The translations under genes were made by a program, and so were the position numbers. Below are positions 6,399 through 13,405 of a stretch of 16,368 nt of DNA, piece by piece. Each line of letters starts with the position of its first letter. Within the stretch, counting starts at the first letter, position 1. The DNA comes from CAYRPO01 sp964426305 (GTDB lineage: Bacteria; Patescibacteriota; Saccharimonadia; Saccharimonadales; CAIOMD01). The stretch is from NCBI GenBank assembly GCA_964426305.1, contig CAYRPO010000023.1, forward strand, positions 1 through 16,368, in the 5' to 3' direction. The notes beneath the pieces were generated by a model. The model saw only the letters and a program-made list of their open reading frames with translations, ran no database searches and was not told the DNA's origin.

Positions 6399-8108
6399 TT
6401 ATCTACCGCGCACTTGTGGACCACCGCGATTCGTGGCTCTCTCCGTGGCTCTCGATGCTTGTCGTGGAATATATGTCAAACCCCGACCCCTGTCTAAAGT
6501 TGCAGACTTTCTGCGTACTGTGTCTGATCGACCACCAAATCTGCTGCTTGCTAAGCCCTCTATGGCAATTCCAAGGCTCGTTAGGGTCTCAGGCTCTTGC
6601 GTGGGTACTGCAGTCGGTGACGCGGTCGTGCCGGTTCGTGTCTTAGTAGTACTATAAACTCCGATGAGGCCAATTACGGCACCCTGTGCTGTTTTTTTGG
6701 ATCGTAGTCTGTGAAGGCGTGCTTGGCTTTGTTGTATGTTGCGATCCATCTGTGCCCCATACAAATCTCGGTAGCGTTCGATACATTCGTCAAAAGAATA
6801 TTTTTCGGGCACTACAGTCTGGCCAACATCTGTTGCTGTATACGGATTGGTAAAAGTATATTCATAGTCATAGGTGAACTGTGCTTTCAGTCGCCGTTCA
6901 ATCTGGTCGGTCATTGCCAAGAGCTGACTGCGTTCTGTGTCTATGTGTGAGCGACTACTGAATTGAATAAGATCTCGGCGTGCCTCTGTGCCTAGTATGA
7001 TCGCTTCGCGGGTCGCAGCAATGGCCTGCATTGCTGCCATGGCCTGCCCTATGCTGAAAGGTTCTGACTGATCTATAAAGACCTGTAGAGCCTGCATACG
7101 CGATGCCGACGAAAATCGGTCGTGCTGTACGCCTAGATATTCAGCTAATCGGCCCTCAGAGATGTCTCCACCCACCGTTGCCTCACGATCCGCATAGTGT
7201 GCCTCACGTTTTATAACAGAGGTTTGCCTAGCGCCCGCCGGACCTGCGTGCACCGCCGCACCGACTCTAGATATCGCTAGGGCCAGTGCGGCTGTTCCAG
7301 TGGCACTATTCATGAGATAGCCTTTTGTGCGCATTCTTTCAGATGCATTATTGAATCGAGTCTTGTACCCTTCTGCGCTCAGGCCTGGCCGGGCATTGGT
7401 GTAGGTAAGCGACACGCTATCTAGCACTGCATGGAGCTGTGCCTCGGCATTGTCCATACCACGTATATGATCTTTGATTACTAGTGCCGCATGGACGATT
7501 TCACGCAAATTCCCTGCTAGCAATGCGCTACTCTCAAACAAATTGGGCATTACCTCTTTCAGGCCGAGTAGTATATCGTGCTGCATCTGCTCGAGCGCCT
7601 CTTCGTCTATGGTGCCATCAACATATCTCAAGACTGTTTCTTTTATAGCACCACGGATCGCGGTCTCGAGCTCTGTTTGCTCTGTTGCGTTTCGAGTCGT
7701 GACAATTTCGCCCGAAGCCTTCGCGTATGCATTGTCACCATCACCGCTCACAAGTCGATCGACAAGACGATGAAGGGCATTTTTTGAGACTGCATGATCG
7801 TCGCTTAGCACTGCATAGAGGCTCTCCGGGTCTTGTATTTTTTTGCGAAACTCACGTTTTCCGCAGTCGGTATGTACTTCGCACCAAAGGTACTTCTGCC
7901 ACAGTTCGTGCATTGCCTTTTTTACCATTCCGCCATCACGCGCGATTCGCTCCGCCATCTGTTGTTCGACACAATCCTGACTGATCCGTACTTGGTTATG
8001 CGACAAATCTACAGCGGTACAAGATTGCATTTGCTCCAGGTATTGCGCCAAGTCATGATCATCCGGCGGAGAGGTTGACTGCGGGATGTCTGGACTGGTC
8101 GGTGCCAC
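6399..8108 (-). CDS. Large hypothetical protein at the end of the kinase unit
   Basis: I place the start at GTG 8108, one base after the TAA of the DUF5663-like gene, because GGAG lies six bases upstream. The in-frame ATG at 8198 would force a 90-bp overlap with that gene. The 569-aa product begins MAPTSPDIPQ with a Ser/Pro/Asp-rich lead, followed by long charged helices. Two short hydrophobic stretches are present (ATGTAALALAISRVGAA near 300 and AQGAVIGLIGVYS near 490). The last 70 residues are Ser/Thr/Arg-rich and likely disordered, ending in a basic tail. There is no clear signal peptide and no family I recognise. Its position suggests a link with the upstream histidine kinase or DUF5663 protein, but this is only context. 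Confidence 0.75.
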   Translation of the reverse strand: MAPTSPDIPQSTSPPDDHDLAQYLEQMQSCTAVDLSHNQVRISQDCVEQQMAERIARDGGMVKKAMHELWQKYLWCEVHTDCGKREFRKKIQDPESLYAVLSDDHAVSKNALHRLVDRLVSGDGDNAYAKASGEIVTTRNATEQTELETAIRGAIKETVLRYVDGTIDEEALEQMQHDILLGLKEVMPNLFESSALLAGNLREIVHAALVIKDHIRGMDNAEAQLHAVLDSVSLTYTNARPGLSAEGYKTRFNNASERMRTKGYLMNSATGTAALALAISRVGAAVHAGPAGARQTSVIKREAHYADREATVGGDISEGRLAEYLGVQHDRFSSASRMQALQVFIDQSEPFSIGQAMAAMQAIAATREAIILGTEARRDLIQFSSRSHIDTERSQLLAMTDQIERRLKAQFTYDYEYTFTNPYTATDVGQTVVPEKYSFDECIERYRDLYGAQMDRNIQQSQARLHRLRSKKTAQGAVIGLIGVYSTTKTRTGTTASPTAVPTQEPETLTSLGIAIEGLASSRFGGRSDTVRRKSATLDRGRGLTYIPRQASRATERATNRGGPQVRGR

Positions 8109-8109
8109 G

Positions 8110-8406
8110 TTACGCTCCGAGATACGCCTGCTTAAAGCGCATAATTGCCGTCTGTGTGGCGTCTTGTATATCAACGCCATTACGCGCAAAAAATGCAAGC
8201 GTCTCGTCGGCAGTCATGGCGTCGGTCACTTCACTATCGAAGGCGCCTAGCTGCTCGTTCGTTAGTCGACTCAATAGCTCGGCATTGATATGATCCTGCA
8301 GTATAGCAGCAATCTCTTGCACTAAACGATCTTGCGCCTCAGGCTCAAGCTGTATACGCTTAGCTGCTACCATCTGCTGCGCTACATCGGTCAGTGGATT
8401 ATTCAT
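8110..8406 (-). CDS. DUF5663-like small protein
   Basis: The 98-aa acidic, helical protein begins MNNPLTDVAQQM. It contains LVQEIAAILQDHINAEL, LTNEQLGAFDSEV and FFARNGVDIQD, and ends FKQAYLGA. This order resembles the short DUF5663 domain seen in Candidate Phyla Radiation proteins; I make that match from memory. No membrane segment or catalytic motif is visible. It lies 39 bp after the kinase stop and touches the next gene, which starts one base after its TAA, so translation of the two is probably coupled. No strong ribosome site precedes its own ATG. The function is unknown. Confidence 0.7.
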   Translation of the reverse strand: MNNPLTDVAQQMVAAKRIQLEPEAQDRLVQEIAAILQDHINAELLSRLTNEQLGAFDSEVTDAMTADETLAFFARNGVDIQDATQTAIMRFKQAYLGA

Positions 8407-8445
8407 GCCTTGCTCTAATTGAAAACTTTTTTGTGTTTTATAAAA

Positions 8446-10578
8446 TTACTGTTCTGTTTCCAGCTTAGCATGCGGGAAACTAAAACCAAAGGTGCTTCCT
8501 TTGCCTTCTTGCGACCGAAAGATAATCGCTCCACCTTGCGCACTTATGACTTTTTTGGCCATATACAATCCTAGTCCCGTGCCATCCGGCCGAGCTTTGC
8601 GTGCGTTGTCGGCACGATAGAACTTGGTAAATAGTTTATGTTGTTCACTTTTTGGTACACCGATACCACTGTCTGTCACGGTCAACTCTAGTGAGCGCGG
8701 CTTTTCTATCAAACTAACCATAATCTTGCCTCCTTTTGGCGTGTAGTATATGGCATTGTCTGTAAAGTTCATGATCACCTGGCGAATTTTGGTTTCGTCA
8801 AGCATCATCTTCGGAAAATCTGTTGGTTTAGTGTACGCCAGCTCGATTCCTCTCGACTTAGCAGTCTCGACTAGTTGTGACACCTCGGCCTCAACAATAT
8901 CGGGCAAATATGTTTCTTTTCGTTCCACTACAAATGTACCCGTTTTGAGCCGACTAACGTTCAGTAGGTCAGATATGAGATACACCATGCGCTGACTAGA
9001 TGCGAACGCTTGTTGTAAAAATTGTTGCTGTTGTTCATTCACTTCCCCGGCGTCGCCCTCTAGAACCATACTGATATAGCCCTTTATGCTTGTCAGTGGC
9101 GTACGTAATTGGTGACTCGCCATGCTCACAAATTCGTCCTTAGCCTCATCCAAAGCCTTCAACTTCTCATTCGTTCGCTGCAATTCCTGTGTTGCTTGCT
9201 TAATACGGGCCTGGAGCGTTTCGTTAAATAGCGCGATTTCTTCGTATGATTTTGCATTCTGAATTGATACCGATATGTCACGAGCAATGATCTCTAGCAG
9301 TTTAATATCCTTATCGCTGTATGTGTCGCCGTTGAGCTTATCACCGAGCAATAAATAGCCTATGCGCTCATCCTGCGTATGTAGCATCAGCGACAGTTGG
9401 AAACCGTGCTTTTCGAGCACATCAAGCCTGATGCCGCTATCAAGATCATCGGCAACGACTATTTTTTGGTTCAGATGTTCTAGCTGTGCCGTAGATGTAA
9501 TCGGCTCCTTGCTAGTGGATCCAAAGAGAGCCATAGAAAATAAGCGCGACCCGTCAATAACTGCCAGTTGACCATGGGTGATATGTATGGTTCCGCAGAC
9601 TTCGTTCAGCGCATTTTGTATGAGAGTATCTAGCCGAATTTCGGATTCAAGGACCTTGCCGACTCTCTCTATAACCTCTTGTGCATCGTATGCGCTTCGA
9701 TAAAAAATACGTTGTGTGATTTTCGTAAAGATGCCGAGAAACCATTGAAAATTAGCCGCAAGAAATAACGACAACGAAAAGTAGATTAGTATTTCGGTCC
9801 AGTTGAAACTTTGGCGTGAAACCAACAAAGTCGACACAATAGAAATCGACCCAAAATAAATAACAGTTACCACAACGACAGTTAGACCATATGCCGTTGC
9901 GCGGGCGACCATAGGCCGAACACTAAAGAGGCGGTGCCGCGCAATGGCGTATGCGACACCGCCCGTGAATAGTATTGTTGCATACCCACCGTAGGGAGAA
10001 AGCAAAGAATAATGAAAGATGCTTGGTAATATCAGGTTTGTAGTAGTGGCAATTGCTGTCATGGCCAAAATAGAAAAAACTACAACTTTTATTCTTGGCT
10101 TGTTCTGTCGATTCGCATGACGTAGTTGGCGCAGTAGCTGCAGTGATGCGACTACGAACACAACGACATAATAAATGACAAACGCCAGATACAACGGGCC
10201 ACTATCGATATTAAAAACACCCGTCTCGTCAACATGGCCAGCGCTGATAAATAGCGGCGTATACACGAGCACCGACAATATGGCAGCACCAATCAACAAA
10301 TAACCGATATATCGATTGTTTTTGGTTATTTTTTTTGGGTAATGCAATGTAAACAACAAAAAACTTGCCGCAGCCCACACAATAAAGAAAAAAGTTGTAC
10401 GAGCCCATAACAACGACCTGCTCTCATCAAAATCAACAAGATAATTTGTCAAAGACCACATAGCCAGAAAAACAGAAATCAAGAAAAATGATATCCGCAT
10501 TACACTTGGCTTGCGACCAATGACAACAATTAGTCCTGGTAAAATGACTGCAAGGGTTAATAGGATCTGTATGAACAT
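8446..10578 (-). CDS. 7TM-GAF sensor histidine kinase
   Basis: The 710-aa product has seven to eight N-terminal membrane helices (about 1-285, 7TM sensor type). A GAF-like domain follows (about 300-445), then a coiled coil (about 445-485) and a HisKA domain with SHQLRTPL, phosphoacceptor H489. The HATPase domain has an N box (N604 and N608 in MNFTDNAIYYTP), G1 DSGIGVP (636-642), F box LFTKFYRAD and G2 GTGLGLYMAKK (666-676). It is therefore a complete, probably active kinase whose ligand is unknown. The only receiver seen nearby is the CheY-like protein at 13004, on the other strand. The methyltransferase gene ends 32 bp upstream, but a promoter candidate lies in that gap, so it may also be transcribed alone. 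Confidence 0.95.
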   Translation of the reverse strand: MFIQILLTLAVILPGLIVVIGRKPSVMRISFFLISVFLAMWSLTNYLVDFDESRSLLWARTTFFFIVWAAASFLLFTLHYPKKITKNNRYIGYLLIGAAILSVLVYTPLFISAGHVDETGVFNIDSGPLYLAFVIYYVVVFVVASLQLLRQLRHANRQNKPRIKVVVFSILAMTAIATTTNLILPSIFHYSLLSPYGGYATILFTGGVAYAIARHRLFSVRPMVARATAYGLTVVVVTVIYFGSISIVSTLLVSRQSFNWTEILIYFSLSLFLAANFQWFLGIFTKITQRIFYRSAYDAQEVIERVGKVLESEIRLDTLIQNALNEVCGTIHITHGQLAVIDGSRLFSMALFGSTSKEPITSTAQLEHLNQKIVVADDLDSGIRLDVLEKHGFQLSLMLHTQDERIGYLLLGDKLNGDTYSDKDIKLLEIIARDISVSIQNAKSYEEIALFNETLQARIKQATQELQRTNEKLKALDEAKDEFVSMASHQLRTPLTSIKGYISMVLEGDAGEVNEQQQQFLQQAFASSQRMVYLISDLLNVSRLKTGTFVVERKETYLPDIVEAEVSQLVETAKSRGIELAYTKPTDFPKMMLDETKIRQVIMNFTDNAIYYTPKGGKIMVSLIEKPRSLELTVTDSGIGVPKSEQHKLFTKFYRADNARKARPDGTGLGLYMAKKVISAQGGAIIFRSQEGKGSTFGFSFPHAKLETEQ

Positions 10579-10590
10579 ATCTTCATAAGC

Positions 10591-10619
10591 ATTATGTACT
10601 CATACTAATATTACTTCAA
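10591..10619 (-). promoter_or_regulatory. Internal promoter for the histidine kinase gene
   Basis: On the minus strand TTGAAG (10614-10619), exactly 17 bases, then CATAAT (10591-10596) gives four and five consensus matches. The predicted start of transcription lies only about six bases before the kinase ATG at 10578, so the transcript would be almost leaderless. The -35 overlaps the last codons of the methyltransferase gene. Confidence 0.5.
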
Positions 10620-11582
10620 AATTGAAAACAAAATGTTAACTCCGTTTTTTGCGCCGCCATAGCACCGTTCATGATACTGCACAGTCCCACCGAATTTTTC
10701 AATCTCCAGCCTAAGTTCGTCAAATATCACAAAGGAGAATGTTCCCGTCTTCGAGAGTTCAGAGATAAAGGCGTCTATGACAAATACCGCAACAAGACTT
10801 GGTCTCAAAAGACTTAGTGCGTTCTTTTGGCTTGTGTGTTCTTTGATGAGAGGCAGGCTGCCAGCCCTGTCACTATTTGTAATAACAGCTCGAGCACCTT
10901 GCCGCATCACCCTGAGTAGTTCTGGCCATAGTTCATTTCGATCCGTTACCGTATAGAGCACATTGCTCATAGTTACGAGATCAAGCGAATTGTCGTCTAG
11001 CTGTCGCAGATACTCTATAAGATCACTCTGAATAACCAATATGCTATGGTCATTTTTCATTTTTTTCCTGAGCGTCTTAAGCATTTGCCGTGAGCTATCT
11101 ACTGCCGTAATGTGAGATGCCGGAGAGACAGAATGCATCATAATAGCAAGATTACCCGTTCCGCACCCTAGATCTAATATCCGCATATCAGGCTTTGGGT
11201 CCGCATAATGCAACATCTTTTGCTGGAGCATCGCATACGGAACAAAGTGATTCAGCCCATCATATACAAATGCATAAATATTCCATAGCAAGACATTCAG
11301 ATGGTCTTTAAAGAAAAACCTCAGGACCGACAGGGCAAGGCCGAACACAATAAAACCAACGATAAAACTTTGTACGAATACTGGTAAACTATCCTGGCCA
11401 ACGTACACAAGATATATGTATGGCGCGGCAATAATAAGCCGATAAAGAAAGAATAGCAACATGAATTGCACCCTTTGCCACCTTGACATATCGCTAGCAG
11501 ACCATGCCATCAGGCGCAACAAAAGCCACCATGAAGGAAAAAACGTGACAAGCCAGATTACAACAAACGGTACGAGAATCAT
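10611..11582 (-). CDS. Membrane-anchored class I SAM-dependent methyltransferase
   Basis: The 323-aa product has three N-terminal hydrophobic segments (about 1-25, 38-61, 67-90). A Rossmann methyltransferase domain follows: motif I ILDLGCGTG (135-143), the ribose-binding acidic residue in AVDSS (D162) and motif IV DLVTMSNVLY (201-210). It is a type of small-molecule or lipid methyltransferase; the membrane anchor favours a lipid-like substrate, which is inference. The start ATG overlaps the TGA of the upstream GNAT gene (ATGA), and GGAG lies seven bases before it, so the two are translationally coupled. That coupling is the best clue to the substrate: possibly the product of the acyltransferase. 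It could instead act on a quinone or isoprenoid. Confidence 0.88.
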   Translation of the reverse strand: MILVPFVVIWLVTFFPSWWLLLRLMAWSASDMSRWQRVQFMLLFFLYRLIIAAPYIYLVYVGQDSLPVFVQSFIVGFIVFGLALSVLRFFFKDHLNVLLWNIYAFVYDGLNHFVPYAMLQQKMLHYADPKPDMRILDLGCGTGNLAIMMHSVSPASHITAVDSSRQMLKTLRKKMKNDHSILVIQSDLIEYLRQLDDNSLDLVTMSNVLYTVTDRNELWPELLRVMRQGARAVITNSDRAGSLPLIKEHTSQKNALSLLRPSLVAVFVIDAFISELSKTGTFSFVIFDELRLEIEKFGGTVQYHERCYGGAKNGVNILFSILK

Positions 11583-12379
11583 TCTGTCTCTCCGCTGATT
11601 CGTTTCTCTGTTGATTCTTCAAAATTGATCCGGTCTTGCTGGGGCATCCCATACAAAAAGAAGTCTCTGGTCATGATGCGGATTTTTCGCTTCAAAAAGC
11701 GAGACGTATGAATTGATCGCGTCAAATCATCAAGAGCTAGGACGGGATGAACTAGCGCAGGGATAACTTCACCTCCCTGATAACTTGTCTGCCTTCCGAT
11801 CTGCACTATGGCATCACCCAGTAATAGCTTAAGACGTTGATACAGTACCACGTCACAGGCCATGAGCCATAGCGTATGACCTTCGGAAAGAGAGTAGTGC
11901 CACATTTTTCTGTACAAAAAGAGTGGCACAATCTTTGACTCGCCTCTAAATTTTGCGAGCCCAGAAATCTCAACGATCTTATGTGAATCTATTGACATAA
12001 TATAATCTCTCCATCTTTTTTCTATCTTTGCCTTACTCAATATAGGGAATGCATCGTGAGACCTGTCTGTTCGCACATGAATCTGACGCGATGTCGCCAC
12101 CAATGCGCCATGTCGATTTTTGACTGCAAAGTAGACCGCGTGTTCCTGGTGAGGATCCGACAACAATGTCATTCGACCATCTATGCCAATGTCATGACTA
12201 CTTATAAAAGCACGCTGCAGATAAACCGCAGCGTGCAAGATTTGAGCCTCCATAACGGCTACCCCAGCGCTCCCCAATAAGTGATCCTGGTAGAGTCGCT
12301 GTTCATTGTTGCGAAACACCCGGACATAGGTAACAGTATCTTTGAATTTTCGCCGAATATGTTTAAATGTAAGTAGCAT
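11579..12379 (-). CDS. GNAT-fold acyltransferase, N-acyl amino acid synthase / OlsB-like (tentative)
   Basis: I use the ATG at 12379, which gives 266 aa beginning MLLTFKHIRR, because TAGAAT lies five bases upstream; a longer frame from 12511 would run deep into the divergent gene. Features that suggest the acyl-homoserine-lactone synthase / FeeM / OlsB branch of GNAT proteins are AVYLQRAFISSHDIG (51-65), a strand-turn VKNRHGALVATSRQI (86-100), VEISGLAKFRG (136-146, in place of the usual ExSR) and WLMACDVVLYQRL followed by GDAIVQIGRQTSYQGG (171-203). These enzymes move an acyl chain onto an amino acid or similar amine. The usual Arg after ExS is Gly here, so the activity may differ. The gene overlaps the methyltransferase gene by four bases. 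The fold call is moderate; the substrate is unknown. Confidence 0.6.
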   Translation of the reverse strand: MLLTFKHIRRKFKDTVTYVRVFRNNEQRLYQDHLLGSAGVAVMEAQILHAAVYLQRAFISSHDIGIDGRMTLLSDPHQEHAVYFAVKNRHGALVATSRQIHVRTDRSHDAFPILSKAKIEKRWRDYIMSIDSHKIVEISGLAKFRGESKIVPLFLYRKMWHYSLSEGHTLWLMACDVVLYQRLKLLLGDAIVQIGRQTSYQGGEVIPALVHPVLALDDLTRSIHTSRFLKRKIRIMTRDFFLYGMPQQDRINFEESTEKRISGETE

Positions 12380-12989
12380 GCAAAATTCTAAAAAGTTCGT
12401 CAACGCACGATTTCTGAAAGTGTGGCAAATCCTGTTTTCGTTGCCTGCCAAACTACTCTTAGTTATATTTGTCAGGTCGTACAATGTCAAGTTTAACCCG
12501 TCGGTCATCAATCGCCAAAAATATTCTTATGTCCTTGCCGCAAATCATATAGCCAGAACCGATCCCCAGGTTATTGGTTTTGGCCTACCACTACGCCTTA
12601 TCTTGAGTCTATCTCCCGTCTATTTCATGACAGCAAATGCGTACGTGAATATATGGTGGCTCCGGTATGCTGCACTATCATTCGGCTGCTTTCCCGCAAA
12701 AGAACATGCGGCCTACCAGCACGGCATACCATTTAGCGAATACGTGCTCGAAAGAAATATTGGTACGGTGATGATATACCCCGAAGGAAAAATGATTAGG
12801 AAGCCGCAAAATACGCAGCCAAAACCAGGAGTCAAGTACCTGGCTAAGGTTCCAAACACCCGGATCATTCCAGTATTCATCAAAAAGGTAGGTTTCCGCT
12901 ATGACGTGGTGGTCGGGGCACCCGAAGACATGTCAAACCTTGACGAATTTCAAATTATGCAAAAAATATTCGCACTCAGAGAGAACTGA
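12378..12989 (+). CDS. PlsC-family lysophospholipid-type acyltransferase
   Basis: The 203-aa product (ATG 12378, MQNSKKFVNA) has a hydrophobic N-terminus (about 16-34), motif I NHIARTD (56-62, NHxxxxD), motif II near GCFPAKE (103-109), motif III YPEGKMIR (134-141, usually FPEGTRSR), GVKYLAK (151-157) and motif IV IIPV (163-166). This is the 1-acyl-glycerol-3-phosphate acyltransferase superfamily, which adds an acyl chain to a lysolipid; OlsA of ornithine-lipid synthesis is one member. The start is uncertain: a TTG at 12342 and a GTG at 12420 are alternatives, and no ribosome site or -10 is clear. The ATG shares the palindrome GCATGC with the divergent GNAT start. The regulator gene follows 14 bp after its TGA. 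Confidence 0.85.
   Translation: MQNSKKFVNARFLKVWQILFSLPAKLLLVIFVRSYNVKFNPSVINRQKYSYVLAANHIARTDPQVIGFGLPLRLILSLSPVYFMTANAYVNIWWLRYAALSFGCFPAKEHAAYQHGIPFSEYVLERNIGTVMIYPEGKMIRKPQNTQPKPGVKYLAKVPNTRIIPVFIKKVGFRYDVVVGAPEDMSNLDEFQIMQKIFALREN
12385..12390 (-). promoter_or_regulatory. -10 element for a leaderless GNAT gene
   Basis: TAGAAT on the minus strand matches TATAAT at five of six positions and ends five bases before the ATG at 12379. There is no Shine-Dalgarno site, and I see no good -35 at 17 bases. It lies inside the divergent acyltransferase gene, which means promoter and coding sequence overlap. Confidence 0.4.
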
Positions 12990-12997
12990 GATACTAT
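12969..12997 (+). promoter_or_regulatory. Promoter for leaderless response-regulator mRNA
   Basis: TTCGCA (12969-12974), 17 bases and TACTAT (12992-12997) match the consensus at four and five positions. Exactly six bases separate the -10 from the ATG at 13004, so transcription should begin at or within a base or two of the start codon. The -35 lies in the 3' end of the upstream gene. Confidence 0.55.
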
Positions 12998-13003
12998 ATG
13001 AAT

Positions 13004-13369
13004 ATGAGCGTAAAAATTGCCATTATCGAAGATGATGCCGCGATCGCCCAAATGTATCGCATGAAATTCGAAGCAGAGGGCTTCGATGTTGACACGGCCG
13101 AAAATGGCCGTCTGGGACTAGAACTGATCGAGCAAATGAGTCCCGACATGGTGCTGCTAGATCTGATGATGCCGGAAATGACGGGCGACGAGATGCTTGT
13201 AGCGCTACGCAAAAAAGACTGGGGAGTCAATACGAAGGTCATTATATTGACCAATATGGGCGAACAAGAAGCCCCAGCCATCGTAAAAGACCTTGGCGTC
13301 TTGGCCTTTATCGTAAAAGCCGAGATGACACCGCGGCAGGTTGCAGAACTTGTTAAATCACATCTATAG
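13004..13369 (+). CDS. Single-domain CheY-like response regulator
   Basis: The 121-aa receiver has the full active site: acidic pair D10 and D11, phosphoacceptor D53 (LLDLMMPE), T83 (ILTN) and K105 (FIVKAEMTPRQV). No output domain follows, so it should act through protein contacts or phosphotransfer. I chose the second of two close in-frame ATGs (12998 and 13004) because the -10 hexamer TACTAT ends exactly six bases before it and MSVKIAIIEDD is the normal receiver start. No ribosome site is present. It lies between the PlsC-like gene and murD on the plus strand; a kinase that could phosphorylate it is encoded at 8446-10578 on the other strand, which is inference. Confidence 0.93.
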   Translation: MSVKIAIIEDDAAIAQMYRMKFEAEGFDVDTAENGRLGLELIEQMSPDMVLLDLMMPEMTGDEMLVALRKKDWGVNTKVIILTNMGEQEAPAIVKDLGVLAFIVKAEMTPRQVAELVKSHL

Positions 13370-13390
13370 GACCATGGCCTTGTCTGGCGA

Positions 13391-13399
13391 TGTTATGAT
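13391..13399 (+). promoter_or_regulatory. Extended -10 promoter for murD, leaderless
   Basis: TGTTATGAT carries TGn plus TATGAT (13394-13399), five of six matches to TATAAT. Six bases follow before the ATG at 13406. The extended TGn motif may compensate for the lack of a visible -35. There is no Shine-Dalgarno site. Confidence 0.55.
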
Positions 13400-13405
13400 T
13401 GAGCT

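Noticed and set aside
6186..6657. Plus-strand frames after the VWA gene, one with a CAGC motif
   Set aside because: They run through the three terminator hairpins into the antisense of the 569-aa gene and lack a ribosome site.
8109..8198. N-terminal extension of the 569-aa protein to the ATG at 8198
   Set aside because: It would overlap the DUF5663-like gene by about 90 bp, while GTG 8108 has a GGAG at good spacing.
12380..12511. N-terminal extension of the GNAT protein to 12511
   Set aside because: The extension overlaps the PlsC-like gene deeply and has no domain content; TAGAAT precedes the ATG at 12379.
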